From contig VIIQ02000698.1 in NCBI GenBank assembly GCA_007449985.2, positions 441,501 to 505,500 of the forward strand: a DNA stretch of 64,000 bases, written 5' to 3'. Shown in pieces: positions 22,154 through 34,045 of the stretch (the stretch's first letter is position 1; each line of letters starts with the position of its first letter). Made by a program: the position numbers and the translations under genes. Below the pieces are notes generated by a model, which saw only the letters and a list, made by a program, of their open reading frames with translations, ran no database searches and was not told the DNA's origin. The DNA comes from Desmodesmus armatus. Lineage: Eukaryota; Chlorophyta; Chlorophyceae; Sphaeropleales; Scenedesmaceae.

Positions 22154-24686
22154 GAGGCAAGGCTGTGTGTGCAGGCGACGTGCAGAGCCAGTAGCAGTAG
22201 TAAAAGCAATGAGTCGAGAATGTGTGTTGTCTGGGTGTCAATGGGCTCTTCAGGTCACAGCTGTCAAAGTGTTGAACATGCCTCGCCAAGAGAAGAGGGC
22301 CGATGTAATGCAAGTTCATTGGCAGAAGACGAACGTTGCGTCTGTCACCAACACAACGCAGGGAGAAGTCCCTCCTCCCCGCCTGTTCAGCTTCCCGCGC
22401 TTCGAAGACCCCCGCCTCTGCATCATCCTTGCATCCTTGCATGTGGTTTTGCATATATGATACTAGCACATCGACGAGCGTCCGAACCACTTAAGCGCAT
22501 GGTTTGCAACTCCAGTGTGTTTCAGCGTTGCCTCCATGCAGGGATGCAGGGATGGATGGATGAGGGGGTGTGCCAGACAAGCTGCAGGGGCCATGCGGCC
22601 AGGCTGCAAGCAGGAAGTCCAACAGCGTGCTCCAAACACCCTGGGACCCCTCCACCAACGGTCACACCAATCTGCAGTCCTTACATGCACCCACGAACTC
22701 GCACGCGGCAACACTGCTGCCTATCACAGTCTGGCAGGAGAGTTACGACTGGCAAGTCGTATGCCCCTGGTTGCTATGCTTCCTACTGTACAAGGGGATG
22801 CCGATCATCCGGATGACCACAAACACCAGCCACTCACAACACATGTAGCCCCATCCAGTCAGTGCCAGCCCCAGCAGACCCTTCAAAATGCTGGCAGCAA
22901 AACACCCAACCCGCACTGCACCAACAACACTAACAGGCACAGGCTCCCAAGAAGCACACGCACCTCAACAACCGCAGCAGCAAAACCCCATGCACTGCAA
23001 GTTGGCACCACTGGCAGTTCTTGCCATGCAGTGTATGCCACGCTGACGCAGCAAAACTAGCCAACCGGAGGCTGGCATAAGATCCGAACAAAACCCTGCA
23101 CCTCAAGCGCAGCAGCACAACCACACAAAGCTACACCCTGCTGCTGCATTTGTGTGAGCTTGACCTCACCTTCCCCCTAGCAACCCCTGAGCGTACTACA
23201 GCCTCCACATGCACAGTCAACGCCGTACAAACAGGGAGCATGACAAAAGAAGTAGTTCTACCAGATCATTGTCACAACTGCCCCATCAGGCCACAAGGCA
23301 CACGGTGGCAAAGATGGGCAGCACAATCGACGCATGCAGTGCAGCCAAATGCCCCGTATCCAATCCAGGAACAGGTGCACTCGACGCACAATTGCTCCAC
23401 CACGACCTCTCCTCCTGCAAAGGGTGCTGCCAGCATGCCTTTCGAGGCCTGCTGTGCTGCACAAGTAAGAGACACAAACAAGCGTTCCTGGCTTCTCCTA
23501 GAAGCACAATATGCCAGGCTCAATATGCCAGGCAAGTAAGCTGATAGATACACAGCAGCCGCACTCAAATGAGGATTCCATGCTCCTCTGGAAAAGATAC
23601 ACACACACTTTCACACGCACACTCTGCGGCTGTGTCAGTGTAGCAGACACTGGCTGTAATAGCTCACACCGAGCTGACGTTGCTGCACCTGCGCGATGAT
23701 TCCATTCAACTGGCAGCCGCTAAACCATGCCTTGCAGCCCAAGCCATAGACGCCTTGCTCTGCGCTACAGGACTAATCAGCTTGATCAGACTGCAACAGT
23801 GGCACAGCAGCGCGTCCACAAACGCCATGCCATGCCCACCGTGTTGCCAGCACCGACAAATCACAGCAGCTACCTGCATCGATAACAACACAACCGTTGC
23901 AGCAACCGCACAAGCCCCAACCTGCTCACCCAGTCGCAGCATGCGCAGATCGACCGGCCTGGTGCAGACCTCTGCACAGGACCGCACTCACATGGCAAAG
24001 GAAGCAGCAAGGCGCTGCTGGGTCGAGCAGCAGCGCTACAAGCATCAGCTGGGCACAGCGACGCACCGGATCGAGCAATGCAACAGTAGTCATGGTGTAG
24101 GGAGCAACAGAAGAGGCTGTACATACCAGCCGCAACAGCAGGAACAACACCTGCACTGCTTGCAGGCGAGGCACCTGCACGACTGCTGGTTGCAGCATGG
24201 GGGCCGTGCAAGCAACCACTGCAAACAACCACCACAACACTCCCTCGTGTCACACCAAATAAACAAACTGGCACGTTACTGGTGTGAGGAGGCCAACGTC
24301 GTGACTGTCGACGCGAATAGGGTCATGAACCGTGTAGACCTCCAGGAAAGGGAAATTGACGGTGCCGCTCCTCCACTGCAACACAACCGAACTCGACACA
24401 CCCACCAGGCAGCAGCATCGCAGCTGCGGCCAGGGCGAGGCAAATCATACATAGCCTGCTCTGCGCGAAGGACGCATGTGACAGAAGCTGCATGACAACA
24501 AACATCACAGCACCCCCAGGTCAAGCCCCATGCAGACAGTCCGCCTGGCACGCCCGCACCACAGCAACCAACACGGGATGCAACACCAGGGCAACACCGC
24601 TGCTCCTAACAAGCAGCTGTGCAGCAGCTAGCACTGTCCCTTTCGTACACGCACATCGCTGGCACATAGCTGCCGGCAGACGCCTC
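22154..24686. other. Intergenic region with one long unsupported open frame
   Basis: Upstream of the secreted protein gene and downstream of the plastid membrane protein gene, both on the minus strand. A 271-codon plus-strand open frame (23680-24495) crosses it, but its composition (Gln, His, Cys, Arg-rich) looks like read-through of low-complexity DNA. On the minus strand near 24440-24330 there is a short frame beginning MICLALAAAAMLLPGG, signal-peptide-like, with no supported continuation. Confidence 0.35.
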
Positions 24687-26920
24687 TCACTCCCTCAGTG
24701 AACTCCCCTTATGTGGGCGCTTGGTGCCGCGCGGCCCACTGCCCCCAGGCCCCCCCGTGGTCGTCGTCTGGATCGCCGTCCACATCTCATGATAGTCCAC
24801 GGCATTGGCCAGCAGCGCAGCAACACAGGGCGCGGTCATGTCCCCAGTGACGTACCACAGCGCACCAAGGTAGAGGAAGTCCAGTACCTGCTGCGTCACG
24901 CAGAGCCGCATGACTTCGCCCTCCTGCTCCCTCCAGCACACTGCAACCGCCTTGAACGCGAGTGCCGCACGAGCTGCCTCTAACTCCTGGCTGAGCGCGC
25001 TGCTGCTGCTACTGCTGCTGTCGCTGCCGCTACTGCTGGTTTGCGACGCCGTTAACCGGTAGTACCTGGAGACAGCGCCGCCACAAAGCACCGACAGTAA
25101 GTCAATACCATAAAGAAGTGCTGCTTTCATCCAGTGCGTGCCACCGCTCAGACGAACACAACACGACATGGAAAGCGGACTGACAAGCACAACCAAGCAA
25201 ACACTTTGCTACTGTGCTTCATGGCAACCAACAGCGAAGTGTGTGGCTGACACAAAGCCACCACAGTTGTCCCTTGATAGCACCCTTTTTAGCACCCTTC
25301 AGAAAGGTCAACCCCATTCAGCGCCCCACCCCCTTCACGAACGTCAAGTCAACCCCATTCAGCGCCCCACACCAAGACGGCTGAAAACCTGCGCACCTGT
25401 CCGCATTTGCAACTGCATCAGACACCACTTGGACCTGTTCAGGGTCTGTCATGAAGTCGCTGCTGCGCACTGCTGCCGTCACCAGCCCCGTCATTAAAAG
25501 CGCAAGCATAAACCCGAACTCCTCAGGCAGGTTCACCCCTGTGGAGTTGCCCAAGGCTGCGCTAGTGAACGCAAAGCTGCTGTTGAGTCCCGCCTGTGCT
25601 GCGGGCAGCATCAGGAACAGCGGCGGCAAGGTGTCCATGAAGAGATGCGCCGTCAGCTGCGTGCTGTCCATGCCGCTGAGCCAGGGTTTGGCATTCTCTG
25701 TCTGCGCCTTGCGCAGCGCGCTGAGGGCTGCGTTGCTGGCCTGCGTCTCTGGTAGCCAGGAGCCCATTTTGTACAGCACCAGGGGTATCGCGGCTGCTGC
25801 ACCCAGCGCTGCTGCCTGCATGCTGTGCAGAGACAGGGACGCTCCACCTGTGGGGCACCAGAACAGCGCACGGATAGCAATGTACAACAGCAGCTGTAAG
25901 ATGACCAGCGAAGGTGCGGCTTGCAGCTGCAGTTGTGTTGCAACATGCAGGGGGACTCACTCACCAAACAAGTGTCCTATTGCCACTGCTGACCACAGCC
26001 TTTGCCGCAAATGTGCACGACAAAATGGGCACTAGCTGCTGCTACCATGGTCAGCTGCCGACCGCAAACAGGCACCCCGCACCTGCAGGGTCCTTTTCAC
26101 AGAGCCAGCAGATGACTGATGAGGCTGTAAGGCAGATACCGCTGAGCACTGCTTGGACCTGCAGCTTGTTCCAGGGATCCTCCTCCAGCAACATGTTGTA
26201 GTACAGCTCATCCTCACCATCACTGTAGACAGCAGCAGCACAGCACAGCATCGAAAAAGATGCAGGTAGCAGCATGGAAGCAGATACGGAGGGAGGGTGA
26301 GGCGCGCTAGGGTGGTGGTGCAGCAGTCACGCGGATACTGCTGCTGCAGCTGAGGCTTTGGGCGACCCTGTGCTGATAGTGGCATGGATCCGCCACGCAC
26401 CAGGATGCGCACACTGCTACTGCTGTGACTGATGAAAGATAGTGATTGAAACAAGCATGCATGCATGCGTGCTTGCATGCATGCAGATATACATACATGC
26501 TGCCAGGTCGCCACCATGCAGGCCAGCTGGCTGGCGGTGCCGCGCTGCCTGACAGCAGGATGGGTCTGAAAGCTTGTGTGGCTGCTCTGGAAGATTTGAG
26601 GAAATGAATTCAAACAGGCACAATACATAGCCACTGCCACAACGAGTGAGAGCTTACCCCACTCCACTTATGAGGGACTGCAGCCGGTGGCCTGCTGCCA
26701 CATATGGGTCCTGCTTGCTGCTGCTGGCGTGGGACACTGTTGCACCTCGACTGCTAAGCTGGGCTCCATTGCTGCCTAGTTGGCAGTGCCTGGCGAGCTG
26801 CAGCACAGGATCAACCTGCCTTATCCTCCTGCCTGTGAGAGCAGATGGTGTCCCAAGTGCCTGCTGGGCTGAGCAACTGCTGCGTGCCACTGTCCCACTG
26901 ACGTGAGAGTGAACCAGCAT
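24687..26920 (-). CDS. Predicted plastid-targeted multi-pass membrane protein, family not recognised
   Basis: Five exons on the minus strand join in frame to 435 residues: 26920-26658, 26413-26339, 26222-26083, 25847-25397 and 25065-24687. The first 85 or so residues are Ser/Ala/Arg/Gln-rich with almost no acidic residues, as in a chloroplast transit peptide. An acidic patch (DGEDELYYNMLLEEDPWN) follows. Hydrophobic segments come at about residues 140-155, 175-190, 225-245 and 280-300, and then a serine run. A last pair is near FLYLGALWYVTGDMTAPCVA. That ending recalls the last helices of CPBP/CAAX-protease-like proteins, but the EExxxR and FxxxH motifs are absent, so I do not name it. The exon 2 donor (26339) is the least certain junction. 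It is divergent from the invertase gene across 640 bases. Confidence 0.75.
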
Positions 26921-27560
26921 GACTCAAGATATGTGGAAGTTTGCAGCAGCGCTGTCCCTCTGCAGGCCTGCTTCGAGAAATGCACTAACCGACTACGTGC
27001 GTGAGTGTCTGTACACGGTGAAAAATAGCGGAGTTGCAGCACAAGATCCAGGTCAAGAATGTGTTCGTCGTTCTATCCCCTCCTGTGAAGCGTGGGGTTG
27101 GCAGGTGACAACTGCCAGGGGATTGCAGTGACTTTTCTCTCTCCTTGGGAGAGGGTGGGAGAGCATTCGCTGCAAGTACCTGCAATCTGTCGCAATCACT
27201 CACCCTTGTGGACCATGTGGCCAATGGCATGGACCCCCCCCCCCCCCCACCACCACCAGGTACCCCCACAGCCAGTTCGCAAAGCTCTCCAGCCCCACAA
27301 GGGCGGGACGCACAGGACTTAGGGGAAGGGCTGCTGTGGGAGTTCTGTTGACCTGTCCCCTGAAAAACCCAGGGGTTGTTCCACTGTCACTACTGTCACC
27401 CGTCATCTTTACCTTGGACAGCGTTGCATCATATTATATGATTCATATGCAGTCATCCCTGGCTGGCATGAAAAGACACCCTCCCCAAAGGTAAGCTGCT
27501 TGCTGGTGTATCACCAGCGGATGTGATAGCAGTGTGTCACCATCGAAGCAGTTGGTAGTG
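26921..27560. promoter_or_regulatory. Divergent promoter region between the plastid membrane protein gene and the invertase
   Basis: 640 bases between outward-facing start codons. It contains a 16-base poly-C run followed by CCA repeats (about 27232-27259) and an AT-rich TATTATATG at about 27432, 130 bases before the invertase ATG, a possible TATA-type element. No other element is recognisable. Confidence 0.35.
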
Positions 27561-30500
27561 ATGGGTCCAGCAAAAGTGCAGCTGTTGGCTGCCCTGCTCG
27601 CGCTGATTTGTGTTGCCTCAGTGGCCGGCATCCCTATCACATCCGCAACCGGCCAGCGCCTGCAAGGTGCGTTCACCAAGCCCCTCATCCTTTCATACAC
27701 CATCATCGCCCTCCCACCCCCAACAACACCAGCACCCCCCCCCCCCCCCTCCTGGTGAAAGGCAGCAGTCCGTGGTCAACCTACTGAAGCAGCGGCACAT
27801 GACCCTTGCAGCACTCACTGTCCTCCTTGCTCTGTGTTGTTCTTTCCTGGGTCATCCCCCACCCTCCCGCGTTCTTCTGCAGTGGCCGGCCCAGACCCTG
27901 AGCTCAAGAAGTTCACCAGAGCAGGGTGTGACAACTTCACTGGCAACGTTTGGCAGCCCCTGAGGCCAGCCTACCACATCACCGTCCCCTACGGATGGAT
28001 GAACGGTGAGGCATGCATGCAACTACTAGGCATAGCACGCTGACATGGCAACAGTGACCCCCTGTTGGACATGCAGGGAACGATGTGTGGATCGTGTTGT
28101 GGGGAGTGCTGGGCAATGCACAGCATTCTTATCACGGTGCATTATGTGTGGGATCTCACAGGTGGAACCCCAAAACTGCAGCTTGAGTGCATCCGCCTGC
28201 ATCTGGTATGGACTTGGTACTGGATCATGGTCCTACGAGTGTCAGTCAAGCGGGTGTGCTACACGTGTGTATCTGTGCTGCCAATGTGCAGATCCCCACG
28301 GCATGTTTGAGCTCAACGGAACCACACACGTCTTCATGCAGTACAACCCACGCGCCATCGGTTGGGGTGCGTTTACAGTTTGGACTTGATGGCAATGCAC
28401 TGCTGAACAGCCACAGGGGGGGGTGCTACAGCAGGCAATGCACGGCAAAACCCACTGCGCCCAACGGCAGGAACAGGCCCTGTCCTTTTCGCAACGACCA
28501 ACAGCTGCGCATGCGGCATATTTACCACAAAACATGCCTGCGCACACAATGCAGCATGTGTGTGCGCAATGATTTACACAACGCAGCATGTCACATGTAC
28601 GCGGTGTACACAATGCACCATGTGTGTGAACACAATGCAGGTGCTCCCTTCTGGGGCCATGTTGTGAGCAAGGACCTGGCCTTCTGGACCTGGCTGCCTC
28701 CTGCGCTGCTGCCTGACCAGAGCTACGACTTCAACGGTGTGTGGTCGGGAGCAGCAACGGTCACCGATGGTGGGCCTGTGCTCACATACACAGGTGGGCT
28801 TTGGATGGGGTGAGGAATGCTGCACGGACTCGTTTGCCACACGACAATGGCATTGCTCACCCAAAATGAACCGCAGCTTGCTTGTGCACAGGTTGCTTCT
28901 GCATTGTGCGACAGACAGCGCTGCAGCCACCATTGCTTTGCGCACTGTGCATCAAGCGACCAGTTCTGGTCTCCTGCGATGCCGCTCCCAACGTCGCCTT
29001 TGCTGTGCTGCTGCTGCTGCTGCTGCTGGGTTGCCGCGTGAATGCTTCAGCTGCCGGCACGAATGCTCCTGAGGCTGGCAACTTCTGGCAGAGGCAAGCC
29101 ATGGCTGTGCCAGCAGACCCTACTGACCCACTGCTGAAGAAATGGGTCAAGCCACAGTCAAACCCTTTCCTCCTGCAGGTGCGACAGCACCACTGGCATG
29201 TGGTGTGCATAAACGTTGGCGGCTGTAGCCTGCAGCCCCATGATGACAATGCCTTTATGACATATGGGCTATCAGTAGGCAGGGACTTGATTTACCAAAA
29301 GGCTGTGCAGAATCTTCAAAGACAGTAGCCTGATATGGCTGTGACACTGCCGCCCACGCATTGTCAACATGTGCGCAAGGCGTCATCAATTGTGCAAGTA
29401 TTCATCGTTATGCGCAAGGCTTTGATGCTTGCAATGCATCCTTTTGCATGATGCATCCTGCCCCGTTTGCGCAAGGCGTCTGGGCCCCGTGCTGCTGCTG
29501 CTGCTGCTGCTGCAGGTCCCCCCAGGTGGCACCAACTTCCAGTTCAGGGACCCAACCGAAGGCCGCCACGCCGTCTACAACGCACTCACCAGCAAGGACA
29601 ACCCCAGGCCCCTGCCACAAGACCACTACGCCCTCGCCATTGGGCTGCAGTCCTTCTGTCTGGGCGGTGCCGGCATTTTCTCTGCACCTGATATGGCAGG
29701 ACCCTGGACTTACAGGGGCAGCCTGTTCAACCAGCTTGCACCAGAGCCTGATGTAAGTGGTGTCCCCGCCCCCCCCCCCCCCCCCCCGGGGCAGCAGCAG
29801 CACTATGGCACAACTGTCTGTGGCCTACAAGCTGAACGCCAAATCGTTTCGTCACTCTGTACGGCAGAGAGTGACCAACCGAAGGGCCTGCACAAAACGA
29901 CGCCTTTCACAAGCTCTGCCGGACTCGCCAGCGCTGCGTTAGGTGCCATACGCATCGTTGTGGTTGTGCACACCTCTGCAGTAGCCCCATTCAACCATTT
30001 TCATGGGTACGGTGCGCACAGCCATGCTGTATCGTGCTGCTGATCTGTTTGGTCCTGCAGGTGAATGGTCAGTGTATGGCAAGCCGCACTGACATAAGCC
30101 CCAACAGGACCACCCCAGTGGGCCCTGCTTTCGGTGAGTTGCACAAGTGCCAGATGGCCAGCAGCAAGACACACACAGAAACTCTTCGGGCTCTCTGACG
30201 GAGCACAGCGCTGTGTTGCGTACAACGCCTCGCCCTATCCACTGCTGACACAAGCTTGAAATATGCCGCCAACAACCACCTGGCGGCACGCCGGCTTGCA
30301 AGCGCTTAGCAAGCAATGCTCTCCATCTTTCCCCTTGGCTGGTGTGCAGCACAGCACGTGCATGGCACAACACCACGCTTGCCAAGGCAGCAGTGCTTGT
30401 TAGAACAGGTGTGAGAAGCTTGGAAGAGGGATGCTGCTCTGCGAGCCTGCGGTTGACCCCATGTTGCCTCACGCCCTGACTGCTGCCGCATGTTGGTACC

Positions 30501-32820
30501 ATGGTGTTGTTGCAGGTGGCCCATGTGATCAGTTTGGTGCGCGCTGTCGCATGTGGGAGGTGGTTGATATGGCAGAGCTTGAAAACGGTGCGAGGTTTTG
30601 GATGTGTTCAGAGGCTGCTACAGGCCAGCGTTACGCCACTGCAAGCGCAGGGTGTAAGGCCTTTGCCTCACGTTTTAGAGACCCCTGTGGGCGTGCAGCA
30701 CACCGGGGCGCTGCATGCATTGCCACGGCCGCCGGCATGCAGGTACCTGGCATTCTGCATGATGTGTGACCTCAATCATCAGGCAGATGCGCCAGCACAT
30801 CTTGCACTGCACTGTGTGAAGGGAGGACAAGACCACAACACACCATGCAGGGACGCGCAGGGTTCAGCCCTTGCTCTGTGCTGCTTTTATCTTGCAGGTG
30901 TGTACTTGCTCAAGTGGGACGATCAGAGCAACTTCCGCGACTTGTTCAGCATGGAGTGGTACGTTTTGGGCAACGGGTGGGACTACTCCGCCGTCAACCC
31001 CGAAGATACGCACAACAGCACCGCTGCCAACGACCTTGGACTCTTCGGCCTGCAATTCAGCGAGTATTACAATGGCACTGGCGCGGGAAAAGCTTCCGTG
31101 CCGCAGCAGCAGGAGGGCAGCGATGAAGCTCAATTCAACGATATCGCAAATGCCGAGGAGTCTGCGTTGAAGAACCTGTTTACTGGAAAGCTGGACGGCC
31201 AGCTGTACGCTCCGATGCGCGTCGACTATGGGTCGCTGTACGCCAGCATGGCGTTCAGGACCTCCGACAAGCGCCAGGTTCTGTTTTCCTGGATATACGA
31301 GACGGCCGCAGGTATAGGGGAGAAGGGGATCTGGTGGTTGCTAAACCCTGGCTGGGCACAAGCAGTGCTTTGCCACCGTAGCAAGGCTTGCCATGTATAG
31401 GAGTGTAGCTACAGCACTGTGAGCAGAGACCCCTAGGGGTCTGTGCAGGCATGCTGCTGCAGCTCGCTACTGCGGTGTGCAAATGCTGCACTGCACTGAC
31501 CATATGAGCCGCGCATGTTGCTGCCAGTGCTGTTTCATAAGATGATGGAGCAGGTGACCCTGCCTTCAGGACAGACACAGTGCAGTCGCTTTTTGCGTGC
31601 GCTGAACACTTGCCACCTGCATACTTACCCTGTCCTGGACAGCAGATCTACAACAGAATGCCGTCGGCGTCTCCGTGCCTGCCTGCAGGATGCACCACCA
31701 TGTGCAGTGATGAGCTCCCTGCTGCTGTTGCCAAGCAAGGCTTCAAGGGTGCCCTTACAATGCCCCGCCTGCTCAACTTTGACGCGCTGACCAAGACGCT
31801 CAGGTCTTACCCTGTGGAGGAAGTGCAGAAGCTAAGGGGCAAGCAGGTGCGTGCTGCAACTGCGCCTTAGCTAAGGCTATAGCCTCAGCTCCAGCCTGTT
31901 ACATGTTGCGGCGGCAGCATAAATACAGCACAGCAGCAGTGTGATTGGGCTCACATCTGTAAACAGCACTTCCCTGAATCGTGACGCACACCTTGATCTG
32001 CTGCTGGCACTGGCAATGTATTGGCGCGTGAGTGACAGCGACACCCTGAACCTTGTGCATGTAACAGTAACAGTGACAGTAATTGAAATTGAAACACCTG
32101 GTGCCAGCCTATGGCTCATGCATGCGCCACTGTGTGCTCTGCATGCTGCAGCTCTACAACTCCTCCAAAGCTGGTGTCAAGACCCTCCCTGAGCTCAACC
32201 CCCTCATCCCTGTCAGCACAGTGCCAGGCTGGATCCAGGGGGCAAACAACAAGCTTCCAGCCTCACAGACCACTGCCCGCCAGTTTGAGATCCAGGCTAA
32301 CTTCACCATGACCCCGGGAGGAGACGGCAACAGCTCAGCCACTGCTGGGCAGCCTGATATTCGCAACCGCTTCAAGCTCGGCAGCAGCAACGAGTTTGCC
32401 GTGGGTATTCGTATCGAATTCGGCAACCAGAGTTACGCAGACGCCTACATCAAGGGGTCTCTGCAGGACTCCACTATAACCAGCCTGTCGGTGTGGATTG
32501 ACAGGAGCCAGGCAGGTGGTGGTACCAACACCACATGGCTGGAAGGGGGCCCTGTGCCCCTGCCTGCTGATGCAAGCAAGGCTTGGAATGTCCCTTCTGA
32601 GCCGCTGCAGCTCTCAGTGTATGTGGACCATAGCGTCATCGAGGTGTTTGCCATGGGGGGCTTGGGGCGCATCAGCAGCAGGGTGTATCCTGAGGATGAC
32701 TCTGTGGCATGGGGTGCATCTGCTTGGGGGGTTGCTCCTGAGACTGGGTCAAGGTGGCATGTGCAGATGGATGCTGAGGCATGGGAGATGAAGTCTGCCT
32801 GGCTGGCACCTGACTGTTGA
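27561..32820 (+). CDS. Secreted GH32 acid invertase (beta-fructofuranosidase)
   Basis: Eleven exons join in frame to 735 residues: 27561-27666, 27883-28005, 28292-28366, 28641-28793, 29051-29178, 29516-29752, 30061-30133, 30516-30587, 30898-31311, 31689-31846 and 32152-32820. A signal peptide covers residues 1-23. GH32 landmarks follow in order: WMNDPHG (nucleophile Asp about 77, split by intron 2), [23 protein letters not shown] (Asp about 207) and MWEVVD (acid/base Glu about 313; plant vacuolar forms have WECVD and wall forms WECPD). QVLFSWIYE comes next, then the C-terminal beta-sandwich with [17 protein letters not shown]. It should hydrolyse sucrose and related fructosides outside the cell or in the vacuole. 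A Gly/Ser/Asn-rich insert near residues 360-420 is extra. Several N-x-S/T sites fit secretion. Introns 1 and 6 hold poly-C runs. Confidence 0.95.
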
Positions 32821-34045
32821 GCTTCAAAATTGGGGGTTGAAACCCCACAGCTTGTGCCACAGTTTGATGGAAGGTTTGGGGTTCATTGAGCCTGGGGCAG
32901 GTTGTGCATGCATGTCAGAAGCGCATGATTGCTGGAGCTACAGAGCTGGAGACAATTTTGGCTGACAGGGTGCAGTGCATTGCACTTGCATGTGCATGCA
33001 TTTGTGTTTGATGAAGAGCAGCCCAGCTGCCGCACTGATAAATTGGTCGTGGCTTCCCACGGAGCCGTTTTTGCATTATATTATTGTGGTCAGGTGCATG
33101 TGTAGTAAATGCATGCATGTGCTGGCCCTTCTGGTCACAGTCGCCCTTGAGGGGCCATTTTGTTACGGCTGCCACATATTTGTTGCATGGCACATTTGTG
33201 GCGACAACCTTGTATGCTATGTGTTTTCCTTGAAGTGGCGGTATCAATGCAATCGCCATGGTTTGATTGCATGGTTGCATTGGGAGTGGGTCATGCATGT
33301 GTTTGATGTGGCAGGTAGCTACTGTATCTGCTGTATGACATTCAGCTGCGGCTTTTGCTGGGTTTTATTTGTTATTTTTGGTGCTGCATACAAGCCTGCT
33401 GCAGTGGCTGTGCCTTGCATTTGTGGCCTGTGCACAGTGTGTGAATACTTGTGACAGCAGCTGGCGGAGCCCGGATTACATCGATTGCCTTAGCCGGCGC
33501 ATGATCATGTGCTGGGCAGAACTGCCCTGCGCAGCATGCACATGGTTGGTTTTGTTGGCATGGCATGGCATTCGTGTCAAAGGTTGGCAGCCACAATGAA
33601 ATTCAATTCAAGGTGGCACCAGGCTTTGGCACAGGTCACCTGAGGTGTCTGGAAGTGTTGTGGGTGTGGTGGTTACTAACCCTATATATTCTCCTATACC
33701 TCCTATACCAGGTAGTATATGAATGGAGAGGTGCAGGTGCTCTTGGGGTTCTCTAAAGGTGCCTTGTTGAGGCGCGTCGGCTGGGTTCAGGATATAGCAA
33801 GTTGGGTCTCTTCTTATTTTGTGTAGTTGACTCAGTGCAGTGCACACTATGTGTGCACACGTGCACGTGTGCAGGAGCTTGGATGAGTTGAGCACTTGTG
33901 ACTGACCAATGTTGGCCATATCCTCGGAGAAGGATTCCGCAGGATCCTTCGGAGTGACTGGGGGCCCCCAGAAGAGTAACAAAGTGTGTGACTTTCCAAT
34001 GAGAAATGGGTGATTTCCTGTGAGAGGATGTGTGACCTCCTGCAG
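32821..34045. other. Intergenic region downstream of the invertase
   Basis: No supported gene. It holds the invertase 3' UTR and then sequence rich in TGCATG and GTGCACAC motifs. A 242-codon minus-strand frame (34336-33608) overlaps its end, but the plus strand there looks more protein-like. Confidence 0.35.

Noticed and set aside
23680..24495. 271-codon plus-strand open frame
   Set aside because: Rich in Gln, His, Cys and Arg, as expected from CAG/CAC-rich DNA. It has no domain, no splice partners and no signal.
26430..26455. CTGATGA followed by GAAAC, hammerhead-like
   Set aside because: Stem II would have only two A-T pairs and no valid cleavage triplet follows at the right place.
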